Assembly: GCA_003645455.1 (NCBI GenBank)
Contig: QNFE01000002.1
Span: 25,682-89,681, forward strand
Direction of reading: 5' to 3'
DNA: 64,000 bases
From: Gammaproteobacteria bacterium
GTDB taxonomy: Bacteria > Pseudomonadota > Gammaproteobacteria > QNFE01
This document shows, piece by piece, positions 38,591-47,689 of the stretch; positions within the stretch are counted from its first letter, which is position 1, and each line of letters begins with the position of its first letter. Made by a program: the position numbers and the translations under genes. The notes under the pieces are model-generated. The model was not told the DNA's origin, searched no databases, and saw nothing but the letters and a program-made list of their open reading frames with translations.

Positions 38591-38674
38591 CAAGGTAGCG
38601 ATGTTTATTGTTGCCAGTTTAATAAGTATCTTGTTAATAAGTTTTTTTTAAATCTTTTTGGAGAAAATCTAATT

Positions 38675-39745
38675 ATGAAAAAAAGTATAACATCAATTTT
38701 TATAGCATTTTTGCTATTTTCTAGCCATTCGGCATTCGCCGCCCAAAAAACTGTTAAATGGAAGCTTGCGATGACATGGCCTAGCACTCTAACTCCACTT
38801 GCCTCACCTGCTAATAAAGTTGGTAAATTAGTCTCTGCTATGACAGGTGGCAAATTTACGATCAAAGCCGATGGCAAAGAAAAACATAAAGCAGCCTTGG
38901 GTATTTTGGATATGGTCAAGGGCGGACAATATCAAATGGGACACAGTGGCTCGTATTATTGGAAAGGCAAAGATATCAATACCGTTTGGTTTACAACTGT
39001 GCCGTTTGGAATGACTCAGTCCGAGCAATATGCCTGGTTTTATTATGGCGATGGTATAAAATACATGAATCAAGTCTATGATAAATTTGGAGTTCTAAAC
39101 TTCCCAGGTGGTAATACTGGTGTACAAATGGGTGGTTGGTTTAAAAAAGAAATAAACTCTGTGGCTGACTTAAAAGGTTTGAAGATGAGAATCCCAGGTT
39201 TGGCAGGCGAGGTTATGGCAAAGCTTGGTGTTAATGTAACTAATATTCCAGCAGGTGAATTATATACCTCTCTTGATCGTGGTGCGATTGATGCATTGGA
39301 GTGGGTCGGCCCTGGCATGGATATAAAAATGGGCTTTCATAAAGTTGCCCCTTTTTATTACACCGGTTGGCATGAACCTGCATCTGAGATGCAATTTATG
39401 GTAAATAAAAAAGCGTTTGATAAACTGCCAAAAGAATATCAAGCGATTTTAATCACTGCTATGAAAGCAGTTGCCTCAGATATGTATTATGAAAATTTTG
39501 CCGCATCTGCGAATGCTTGGGCGAAAATGAAAACCGATTTTCCAAAAATCAAAGTTAAAACATTTCCGGCACCAGTTGTGCAAGCGATGAAAAAAGCAAC
39601 CGATGATATTTTTGCAAAATATGCAGGTGAGAATAAACTTTTTAAAGAGATTTATGACAACCAACAAGCATTTATGAAAAAAGCCCGTGCTTGGAGCATA
39701 ATGAGCCAGTTTCATTATATCAAAACATCTGAAATGGTGAAGTAA
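38675..39745 (+). CDS. dctP: TRAP transporter substrate-binding protein (DctP family)
   Basis: Signal peptide, KWKLAMTWPSTLTPLASPANKVGKLV, LKGLKMRIPGLAGEVMAKLGV, GAIDALEWVGP. Confidence 0.92.
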   Translation: MKKSITSIFIAFLLFSSHSAFAAQKTVKWKLAMTWPSTLTPLASPANKVGKLVSAMTGGKFTIKADGKEKHKAALGILDMVKGGQYQMGHSGSYYWKGKDINTVWFTTVPFGMTQSEQYAWFYYGDGIKYMNQVYDKFGVLNFPGGNTGVQMGGWFKKEINSVADLKGLKMRIPGLAGEVMAKLGVNVTNIPAGELYTSLDRGAIDALEWVGPGMDIKMGFHKVAPFYYTGWHEPASEMQFMVNKKAFDKLPKEYQAILITAMKAVASDMYYENFAASANAWAKMKTDFPKIKVKTFPAPVVQAMKKATDDIFAKYAGENKLFKEIYDNQQAFMKKARAWSIMSQFHYIKTSEMVK

Positions 39746-39770
39746 GAAATATATAAAAAGTCTTATAGAT

Positions 39771-39805
39771 TAAGGGGCAAAAAATTATTTTGCCCCTTAT
39801 TTTTA
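39771..39805 (+). terminator. Rho-independent terminator after dctP
   Basis: TAAGGGGCAAAAAATTATTTTGCCCCTTATTTTT hairpin + U-run. Confidence 0.87.
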
Positions 39806-39872
39806 CAACAAAAATTAACTGCAAATTATTAAAAATTATATGCCTCATCAGCAAATAAAATTATTTTTACGA

Positions 39873-40100
39873 AAATAATTAAATAACCAGTATATAGTGG
39901 TGGTAAGTTGTTGCTTGCAACCAGTGCTTTATTGATGAGACTATGTTTTTACCAACACCCAAAGTGACAGTTACATCACCTTCTTTAAAAATATTTGGAT
40001 TTTTCAAAAATGGCATTTATCCCTTTACTAACCCTGCCATATCTTAAAGCAAACGAGTCATGGCGACCAAGCAAACATTTGTTTTTTTGATTGTTAATAA
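39873..40100 (-). pseudogene. Frameshifted N-terminal remnant of a DUF4007 family protein
   Basis: Minus strand reads KCLLGRHDSFALRYGRVSKGINAIFEKSKYF* and, in another frame, KNPNIFKEGDVTVTLGVGKNIVSSIKHWLQAT; together they resemble DUF4007 F.GH(E/D)(T/S)F.LRYG..KG....ENP.IF...DA.V.LGVGKNMV.SI..W. Confidence 0.6.
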
Positions 40101-40119
40101 TAGTTGCAAATAATAATAA

Positions 40120-40163
40120 GAGACCTTTGCATAATTCAAGCACAATTTATAACAACAATAAAC
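40120..40163. mobile_element. MITE copy 8, truncated (one end only)
   Basis: GAGACCTTTGCATAATTCAAGCACAATTTATAACAACAATAAA, then abrupt loss of homology. Confidence 0.8.
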
Positions 40164-40177
40164 TCATTGGGGATTTT

Positions 40178-41263
40178 CTACAAAACCGAGACAGGATATG
40201 AGCCGATTATTTTAAACATTGTCGATTGAGTTTTTAATATATCAAGGGCAGTTTTGACATTTTTGTCTTCTTGATGTCCTTTGATGTCAATAAAAAATAA
40301 ATACTGCCAGAGGCTGGATTTTAAGGGACGTGATTCTATTCTAGTCATATCTACATTATTGGCGTGTAGCGGTTGCAGCAGTTTATATAATGCACCAGCT
40401 TCGTGTTTGGTGGCAAGTAGGATTGAGGTTTTGTCGTTGTTTGAGGGGGCTACTTTTTGTTTGCCGATTATTAAAAATCTGGTTGTATTGTTGCTGTTGT
40501 CCTCGATGTTTGAGTTCATAATTTGCAGGTTATAAATATCGGCGGCGGTTTTTGAGGTTATGGCGGCGGTATTTGGCTCTGCACTTGCTTTTTTGGCAGC
40601 GATTGAGTTGGATGAGACGGTAAATTTTTCAATGTTGGGATAAAATTCTTCTAACCAAGCACGACATTGGGCAAAACTTTGTTGGTGAGAATAAATTTTG
40701 GTTATTTTTTGTTGTTGTTTGTTATTTTTTGCGGTGGCAAAATTATGTTCCACTCGCACTGTAACCTCTGATATAATTTGCACCTGGGATTCGACAAAAG
40801 AATCTAATGTATGAGTGACAACTCCTTCGGTAGAGTTTTCAATCGGCACGACACCATAATTAATGTTATCAACTGCCACGGCAGCAAAAACGGCATTGAT
40901 TGAATTATAAGCATGAGTTATACCGGCATGCCCGAAATGTTTAATAGCAGCAGCATGAGTAAATGTGCCAACAGGACCTAAAAAACCTATCTGCATCGGT
41001 TGCTCTAATGCCAGACAGACACTCATTATTTCGCGAAATAAAATCCGCACTGATTCGTCTGATAATGGCCCAGCATTTAACTTACTAATTTTGTCAAGCA
41101 CCATCGCTTCGCGTTCGGGGCGATAAAAATTGTTGTTTTTGGTTTTGGTTTTTATATCTGCTACAATTTGGGCTATTTTTGCTCGTTGATTTAAAAGATG
41201 CAAAATGTTCTTATCAATTTTGTCAATCTCTTGACGGACTTTTAGCAGAGAATCTTGGCTCAT
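40178..41263 (-). CDS. pheA: Bifunctional chorismate mutase/prephenate dehydratase
   Basis: VRQEIDKIDKNILHLLNQRAKIAQ (CM), FLGPVGTFTHAAAIKHFG (PDT), ACT-like SRPLKSSLWQYLFFIDIKGH. Confidence 0.95.
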   Translation of the reverse strand: MSQDSLLKVRQEIDKIDKNILHLLNQRAKIAQIVADIKTKTKNNNFYRPEREAMVLDKISKLNAGPLSDESVRILFREIMSVCLALEQPMQIGFLGPVGTFTHAAAIKHFGHAGITHAYNSINAVFAAVAVDNINYGVVPIENSTEGVVTHTLDSFVESQVQIISEVTVRVEHNFATAKNNKQQQKITKIYSHQQSFAQCRAWLEEFYPNIEKFTVSSNSIAAKKASAEPNTAAITSKTAADIYNLQIMNSNIEDNSNNTTRFLIIGKQKVAPSNNDKTSILLATKHEAGALYKLLQPLHANNVDMTRIESRPLKSSLWQYLFFIDIKGHQEDKNVKTALDILKTQSTMFKIIGSYPVSVL

Positions 41264-41316
41264 TTTATAATAATATAGTTAAAATTGATAATTATACATA
41301 AAAGAGAATTTATAAA

Positions 41317-41973
41317 TTGGTAAAATATGCCTCTATGGATAAAATAAATTTTCAATTAGAGGTAAAAAATCTATCTTGCATAAGATCCGACAAACTATTA
41401 TTTAAAAATTTATCATTTGTCGTCCGAAATTATAATTTATTAGAAATTACAGGTAAAAATGGCTCTGGCAAAACTTCGCTTTTAAAGATCTTATCTGCTT
41501 TGCGGTTGCCTGATGAGGGGGAGATTATATTTAACGGACAAAATATCAATACAATGACTTATGAATATTATTCTTATGTTTCTTTTTTGGGGCATCATAA
41601 TGCGATTAAAAATGATTTAACTGCGATTGAGAATCTATCTATAAGTTGTGCTTTGAGTTCTTCGGTTGATAAAGAGAACGATAAAGATATAAATTCTGTT
41701 TTAACAAAAGTTGAATTACTTTATCATAAAGATGATTTGGTTGGCACATTTTCCGCTGGCATGAAAAGACGGCTTAGTATTGCAAAATTATTATTATTAA
41801 AAAATCCATTGTGGATTTTAGACGAGCCTTATACTTCTGTTGATTTATCTGGAATTGATTTGATTGAGAGTTTTATCACCTCTCACTTAAAACAAGGTGG
41901 GGCAGTTGTTATGACATCTCATCATCCTTTAAAAATTGATAAAAAATATATTAAAAACCTTCATATAAAATAA
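41317..41973 (+). CDS. ccmA: Heme exporter ATP-binding protein CcmA
   Basis: ITGKNGSGKTSLLKILSALRLPDEGEI, FSAGMKRRLSIAKLLL, WILDEPYTSVD; followed by ccmB. Confidence 0.94.
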   Translation: MVKYASMDKINFQLEVKNLSCIRSDKLLFKNLSFVVRNYNLLEITGKNGSGKTSLLKILSALRLPDEGEIIFNGQNINTMTYEYYSYVSFLGHHNAIKNDLTAIENLSISCALSSSVDKENDKDINSVLTKVELLYHKDDLVGTFSAGMKRRLSIAKLLLLKNPLWILDEPYTSVDLSGIDLIESFITSHLKQGGAVVMTSHHPLKIDKKYIKNLHIK

Positions 41974-41980
41974 AAATAAA

Positions 41981-42649
41981 ATGAAAGTATTTATCGCTAT
42001 TATAAAACGAGATTTATTATTATTATCAAGAAAACCTGCGGATTTTTATAACCCTCCGTTGTTTTTTGTTTTGGTAATTATTCTATATCCTTTTGCTTTG
42101 GGAGCAGATAGCGAGATTTTAAAAATAGGTGCAGCAGGCTTGGTTTGGATATCGGCTTTGCTCGCATCAATACTGTCGCTTGATAATATTTTTAAAGCAG
42201 ATTATGGCGACGGCACATTAGAAGAAATGGTGTTAAGCCCTCATCCTTTGGTGATTATAAGTTTGGCGAAGGTTGTTGTATATTGGTTTTTTACAGGATT
42301 GCCTTTATTATTATTGTCACCTATTTTAGGGTTGATGATGGGTCTGCCATCTGAGGGGATTTGGATATTAATGTTAAGTTTATTGCTTGGCACACCAGTT
42401 TTGAGCCTTATTGGTGCAATCGGAGCCGCTTTAACTGTGGGGCTAAAAAATGGCGGAGTTATTTTGTCTTTGTTGGTTTTGCCTTTGTATATTCCAGTAT
42501 TAATCTTTGGCAGTAGTGCTGTTAATAACTCTATCGCAGGATTGGATGTTATGGGCTCGATTTATATTTTATCTGCTTTTTTTACCCTCTCTCTTGTGCT
42601 GGCACCTCTTGCCATTGCTGCCTCGTTAAAACTCAGTATTAGCAATTAA
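41981..42649 (+). CDS. ccmB: Heme exporter permease CcmB
   Basis: FIAIIKRDLLLLSRKPADFYNPPLFFVLVIILYPFALG, DYGDGTLEEMVLSPHPL. Confidence 0.95.
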   Translation: MKVFIAIIKRDLLLLSRKPADFYNPPLFFVLVIILYPFALGADSEILKIGAAGLVWISALLASILSLDNIFKADYGDGTLEEMVLSPHPLVIISLAKVVVYWFFTGLPLLLLSPILGLMMGLPSEGIWILMLSLLLGTPVLSLIGAIGAALTVGLKNGGVILSLLVLPLYIPVLIFGSSAVNNSIAGLDVMGSIYILSAFFTLSLVLAPLAIAASLKLSISN

Positions 42650-42710
42650 AAAATACCTATCCATAATAGGTAAAATTCTATGGCAACTCCTCTTTCTCTT
42701 GGTATGATTT

Positions 42711-43274
42711 TTATTTATATTGTTTTAATTTATGTTGTAAAGCTTGATTAGCACGAGAGAGATGGGTCATAACAGATCCTTGGGAGATATTCATAATTAT
42801 CGCTGTATCTGCTGTTGAGTGCCCCTCAATAATTCGCAAAGAAAATGCCTCTTGTTGTCTCATAGGTAAGTTATTTATCTCTTGTTTTAGTGCCTCTCTG
42901 AACTCTTCGTCGCTTGATACTCGATCTGGTTGCAAACATTCTTTATCTTCTTTTTGTTCTATAATTGCAGTAGGATCTGCATTATGATTATCTTTATTTT
43001 TATCAGGGGTTGTTTGCACCCACCCTAACAGAGTTGTTTTTAATTTTTCTCGACGTTTGTAGTCGTGCATATTATTTAATAAGATTCTATATATCAAAGG
43101 ACGCCATTGGTCTTGTGGTTTTTTGTCATATCTTTTTTCTATCCATTTTAAGATTGCATCTTGCACCGAATCTGATGATTGTTGTTCATCTTTTAGATAT
43201 TTTAGAGCATAAAAATATAAATTTTTGCTAATATGATTTATAAAATTATCAATTTCTATTCTTTTATTGTTCAA
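42711..43274 (-). CDS. ECF-like RNA polymerase sigma-70 family factor
   Basis: Region 2 LKDEQQSSDSVQDAILKWIEKRYD; region 4 LPMRQQEAFSLRIIEGHSTADTAIIMNISQGSVMTHLSRANQALQ. Confidence 0.88.
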   Translation of the reverse strand: MNNKRIEIDNFINHISKNLYFYALKYLKDEQQSSDSVQDAILKWIEKRYDKKPQDQWRPLIYRILLNNMHDYKRREKLKTTLLGWVQTTPDKNKDNHNADPTAIIEQKEDKECLQPDRVSSDEEFREALKQEINNLPMRQQEAFSLRIIEGHSTADTAIIMNISQGSVMTHLSRANQALQHKLKQYK

Positions 43275-43307
43275 ATTTAACTCTTTTTAATGTGATATCT
43301 CAGATGC

Positions 43308-43353
43308 ATTTTATTGTTGTGATAAAACATGCTTGATTTATGCAAAAGCTTCA
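43308..43353. mobile_element. Degenerate MITE copy 9 overlapping the gltX stop codon
   Basis: Minus strand GAAGCTTTTGCATAAATCAAGCATGTTTTATCACAACAATAAAATGCA resembles GAGACCTTTGCATAAATCAAGCACAATTTATAACAACAATAAAATGCA. Confidence 0.65.
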
Positions 43354-44738
43354 ATATATTTTATAGCATTTTTTATTCTTTTTATTGTTGTTTGTTTGCC
43401 AAGAATATATGCAACTATTTCTATGCTCGGTGAAAAAGATCCGCCAGTTAGTGCAGCTCGCAAAGGCATGCCAAGATGAGGCATTTTAATTTTTAAATCA
43501 TCAAGGGTTATCTGGATTTGTGTTTTTATCTCATCTTTTTGAAAATTATCAATATTATTTATATTTTTAATAAAACATTCGAGAGGCTCAATGGCATCTC
43601 TATTAAAGTTTTTTTTGGCAGCTTTTTCATCATATTTGTTAAAATCTTTATAATAATTTTTACACATAAGTGCCATCTCAACCAAGGTTTTAGCACGTGG
43701 TTGAAAGGCTTCAATTAAAAACAAAAATTTTTCATCTATTGTGGCTTTAATGTTATGTTTTTCTAAAAATTGTAATAATTTATCTGCTATTTCTTGTTTG
43801 TCTGTTTTTTGAATATGTTGTTGATTAAGCCATAATAGTTTAGCAGGGTCAAATATGGCAGCTGATTTATTAACATTTTTTAGATTAAAAATTTTAAAAA
43901 AATCATCAGGCATAAAAAATTCTAAATCATTGTGAGACCAGCCTAATCTTGCCAGATAATTGATAAGAGCGGAAGGCAAAAAACCGTCATCAAGATATTG
44001 CAAAACACTTGATGCTCCGTGTCTTTTTGATAACCTTTTGCCATCTTCGCCAAGAATCATCGGTAAATGGGCAAATTTAGGAATATTGGCACCCAAAGAT
44101 TTATAAATATTTATTTGTTTGGGAGTATTACTTAAATGATCGTCTCCTCTTATAACATGAGAGATTTTCATAGTTATATCATCAACCACGACACACAAAT
44201 TATAGGTAGGCGTGCCGTCAGAACGAGCAATAATAAAATCGTCTAATTGTGAATTTTCAATTATTATTTTACCCTTAATTAAGTCATCAAACTCTACTCT
44301 ACCATCTTGTGGGTTCTTAAAGCGGACTACAAATGGTAGGTTTTTATCTTCTTTATTATAACGACATTTGCCGTCATACTTATATGTTTTTTTTTCTTTC
44401 TTTTTTGTTATTTTTAAATCCTCTAATCTTTGTTTGTTACAATAACATTTATAAGCATTGCCTGATTTTAATAATGTGTCGATAATTTCTTGATATTTTT
44501 TGGTATTTTGTGATTGCAAAACTATGGGCTCATCTGATTGCATTGATAACCTATCCATAGCAGAGGTTATGATGGTGGTGGATTCTTTTGTCGAGCGAGA
44601 TATGTCGGTATCTTCTATTCTTATTACAAATAAACCGTTATTTTTTTTGGCAAAAGCATAGTTAAATAAAGCGGTGCGAACTCCACCTATGTGCAGATCT
44701 CCTGTGGGACTGGGGGCAAAACGAGTTTTAATTTTCAT
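43338..44738 (-). CDS. gltX: Glutamyl-tRNA synthetase
   Basis: RFAPSPTGDLHIGGVRTALFNY, GEDGKRLSKRHGA (KMSKS-like), VRFKNP. Confidence 0.97.
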   Translation of the reverse strand: MKIKTRFAPSPTGDLHIGGVRTALFNYAFAKKNNGLFVIRIEDTDISRSTKESTTIITSAMDRLSMQSDEPIVLQSQNTKKYQEIIDTLLKSGNAYKCYCNKQRLEDLKITKKKEKKTYKYDGKCRYNKEDKNLPFVVRFKNPQDGRVEFDDLIKGKIIIENSQLDDFIIARSDGTPTYNLCVVVDDITMKISHVIRGDDHLSNTPKQINIYKSLGANIPKFAHLPMILGEDGKRLSKRHGASSVLQYLDDGFLPSALINYLARLGWSHNDLEFFMPDDFFKIFNLKNVNKSAAIFDPAKLLWLNQQHIQKTDKQEIADKLLQFLEKHNIKATIDEKFLFLIEAFQPRAKTLVEMALMCKNYYKDFNKYDEKAAKKNFNRDAIEPLECFIKNINNIDNFQKDEIKTQIQITLDDLKIKMPHLGMPLRAALTGGSFSPSIEIVAYILGKQTTIKRIKNAIKYIEAFA

Positions 44739-44826
44739 GCTTCATATTATAAACAAAATTTTATCTAAAATATTTGTTATTTTTTTTCGACAGGATTGTG
44801 ATATTTTATTTTGCTCTCAACTAATA

Positions 44827-46596
44827 TTATTTACTGCGAGTTTTTTCGATTCTACTCTGTATTATTAACAATCTTTGTTTGTTGGTTGTGATTGTAAGTA
44901 ATTTTTTATAAATATTATTTGCATCTGTTATAAATTTGGTGCGAGTAAGAGATTCGGCAGCATTAAAACGTGCGGTTTGCCCCCACTGATCGGCACCGCT
45001 CTTATCTATTTGATAAGCAGATTGTAAATAATGATAGGCTGCATTTTCATACTTACCTAATCCATCATATGATTCTGCTTGCCAAAATAGAATTTCTCTT
45101 ATTCGCATCACACTGATATCTCTTTGCTTGATTTTATCAAATAGCAATATAACCTCTTTATGTTGCTTTAAGGCTTGTAGGTCAAAAATTACCTGACTAA
45201 TTTGATCCATTTGTTGGTCATCATAGGATATATTGTTATCCAAAATATTATTAACAGTTTTTATGGCAGGTTTAATTTTACCTACTTGAATTAATATTTT
45301 TGCTTTGGTGATATGCCATATATACTCGTCCTTATCTGATGGTGCATCATAGGTTTGCTCTATAATATCTGCTACTTGTTGAGTTTTTTTATCTTGCATT
45401 AGTTGTTCAATCAATTCATATTTAATATTTTGAGGAATAGTTTTTATATCAAAAAAAGATGACTGTAAAAATAAAAAATTAAGTTGTGTGGGACAATTTT
45501 CCGTTTGTTTGCATAGGGCAAAAAAAGAATCAGATAATTTATTTTGAGTGTTTCTATTTTCTGCTTGTGCCCACAAAAAAACTATTAAGGATAAGCTGGC
45601 ATAAGGTCTTGGGTCTTCTAATTCTAATGAAAGCTGATGTATTTTACTTGATTGCTGAGGATGAATGTTGTTGTTTTTAACAATAAATTTTCCATAATCA
45701 TAGTATGCTTGCCATAAATCATCTGCTGAAAATGGCAATATATGGGAATATTTTTCATTTATTTTAGGATATAGTTCTGCCGCTTGCATAGTTGTTAAAA
45801 GATTTTGTCGAGGTTTGTTTGTTTTTTGTGCAATCTTAGACAAAATAAGATAATACTGATATTTTGTTTGGTTTGATGGGTCTTCGTTTTGTAGTTTTGA
45901 TACAATTTCTCTATTTACTTTGTTTATATTTTTACGGTTTTGTAATTTGGTGAGGGCAAAGATTATTTGTAGATTGCTATTGTTTGTATTTTTAATGTTT
46001 ATCTTTCTATATTGTTTTGTTTGATAATAAATACTTTGTTGCAACTCATAAAAATCATCTGATTTATCAGTATAATTTTTTTGATATCGTTTCATAGTTT
46101 TTAATGCTAATCTATTATAGCCATTTTTTGCATAGGATTGAATTAAATATTTTTGCCATATTTTACGATATTTTGTGGCAGGTCTTATGGCATTTTTCGA
46201 TAGTATTTCGATGTATTTTTGGGCTTTTTTGTATCTTCCTAACATCATTAGCAGGGTTGCTATTTTAGTTTTTAAGTAGTGTTTTTGTGGATTATTTAAG
46301 AATTGTGATGATTTTTTTGATAATTTTTGCAAACTATCAAACCCTTGTTGATACAATTTATGATGGCTTATTATTTCAAGTTGTTGCTCTAAATTTATTG
46401 AATATTCTTCGCTACCTGCTAAGATATTTTTTTGCTGTATATTTAAAATTTTTAAGGCTAATTTTGGCGCCCCCCATGTGGAAAGTTGCTCTATGTTTGT
46501 CAGAGCATAAAGATTAGTGCTCCCAAAATACAAAAGCATTACAAATAAAAAATAGGGTATTTTGTTATAAGTTGATGAGGACAACATCTTGGCCAA
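44827..46596 (-). CDS. Exported TPR-like repeat protein of unknown function
   Basis: N-terminal signal-like segment; repeated helical pairs (AQKYIEILSKNA, AAYHYLQSAYQIDKSGADQW). Confidence 0.7.
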   Translation of the reverse strand: MAKMLSSSTYNKIPYFLFVMLLYFGSTNLYALTNIEQLSTWGAPKLALKILNIQQKNILAGSEEYSINLEQQLEIISHHKLYQQGFDSLQKLSKKSSQFLNNPQKHYLKTKIATLLMMLGRYKKAQKYIEILSKNAIRPATKYRKIWQKYLIQSYAKNGYNRLALKTMKRYQKNYTDKSDDFYELQQSIYYQTKQYRKINIKNTNNSNLQIIFALTKLQNRKNINKVNREIVSKLQNEDPSNQTKYQYYLILSKIAQKTNKPRQNLLTTMQAAELYPKINEKYSHILPFSADDLWQAYYDYGKFIVKNNNIHPQQSSKIHQLSLELEDPRPYASLSLIVFLWAQAENRNTQNKLSDSFFALCKQTENCPTQLNFLFLQSSFFDIKTIPQNIKYELIEQLMQDKKTQQVADIIEQTYDAPSDKDEYIWHITKAKILIQVGKIKPAIKTVNNILDNNISYDDQQMDQISQVIFDLQALKQHKEVILLFDKIKQRDISVMRIREILFWQAESYDGLGKYENAAYHYLQSAYQIDKSGADQWGQTARFNAAESLTRTKFITDANNIYKKLLTITTNKQRLLIIQSRIEKTRSK

Positions 46597-46610
46597 ACAC
46601 CCTGTGAATT

Positions 46611-46955
46611 TTACAATTTTTCTTTAATACGAGCACTCTTGCCAGCTCTGGTGCGAAGATAGTATAATTTTGCACGACGAACCTTACCTGATCTTTTAAC
46701 TGATATTTTGTCAATGATGGGAGAGTGGGTTTGAAAGACTCGCTCAACTCCCTCACCGTTAGATATTTTTCTGACTGTAAAGGCAGAATTTATACCACGA
46801 TTTTTAATAGCAATTACAACACCTTCGTAGGTTTGCAATCGTAGGCGGTCTCCCTCTTTGACTTTAACATCAACCACAACTGTATCACCTGCATAAAATT
46901 TCGGAACATCTGTTTTTAATTGTGATTTTTCAAAATCTTGTAAAACTGCATTCAT
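46611..46955 (-). CDS. rplS: 50S ribosomal protein L19
   Basis: [60 protein letters not shown]. Confidence 0.98.
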   Translation of the reverse strand: MNAVLQDFEKSQLKTDVPKFYAGDTVVVDVKVKEGDRLRLQTYEGVVIAIKNRGINSAFTVRKISNGEGVERVFQTHSPIIDKISVKRSGKVRRAKLYYLRTRAGKSARIKEKL

Positions 46956-46991
46956 TCTTTTCTCCTTGATTAAACATTAAACTGTTAAATT

Positions 46992-47033
46992 GATATTTTG
47001 GCATAAATCAAGCACAATTTATGCGAATATCTC
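46992..47033. mobile_element. MITE copy 10, 42-bp minimal form, TSD AAATT
   Basis: GATATTTTGGCATAAATCAAGCACAATTTATGCGAATATCTC; AAATT at 46987-46991 and 47034-47038. Confidence 0.7.
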
Positions 47034-47036
47034 AAA

Positions 47037-47687
47037 TTATTTTTTTGAGTGGGTATCTTGCCACTTTTTAATCTTAGCATGGTCTCCACTTAACAAAACA
47101 TTTGGCACTTCTAAACCCATATAATTAGCAGGACGAGTGTAGTGAGGGCAGTCTATTTTGCCCATCTTGCTAAATGTATCACTTTTTGCTGATAAATCAT
47201 TCCCCAGGACTCCGGGAATCTGTCTTAGAATAGTATCTATCATTACCATGGCAGGTAATTCACCACCACTTAAAACATAGTCTCCGATTGATATTTGTTT
47301 ATCAACATAATTATCAATAAATCTCTGGTCTATGCCCTTATATCTACCGCAAACTAAAATCATACTGTTAATTTTTGCCAAATCACAGGCTATGGATTGA
47401 TTAAATCTATCCCCCTTAGGATCTAAGTATATAACTTGTGTCCCACGTTCTGCATATTTTTTAGCATCAATTAGTGCATCCATGAGAGGTTGGATCATCA
47501 TAACCATTCCCGCTCCACCACCATATGGTCTATCATCGACTGTTTTACGATTATTTTTAGCATAATCGCGAGGATTAAAAACTCTTAAATCACATATTTT
47601 TTTAGCAAATGCGGATGATAAAACACCACATTCTGTAATTGTTAAAAAAATTTGCGGAAAAATACTAATAACAGCAAACTTTATCAT
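47037..47687 (-). CDS. trmD: tRNA (guanine37-N1)-methyltransferase
   Basis: VDDRPYGGGAGMVMMIQPL, LVCGRYKGIDQRFIDNYVDKQISIGDYVLSGGELPAM, PHYTRPANYMG. Confidence 0.97.
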   Translation of the reverse strand: MIKFAVISIFPQIFLTITECGVLSSAFAKKICDLRVFNPRDYAKNNRKTVDDRPYGGGAGMVMMIQPLMDALIDAKKYAERGTQVIYLDPKGDRFNQSIACDLAKINSMILVCGRYKGIDQRFIDNYVDKQISIGDYVLSGGELPAMVMIDTILRQIPGVLGNDLSAKSDTFSKMGKIDCPHYTRPANYMGLEVPNVLLSGDHAKIKKWQDTHSKK

Positions 47688-47689
47688 GT

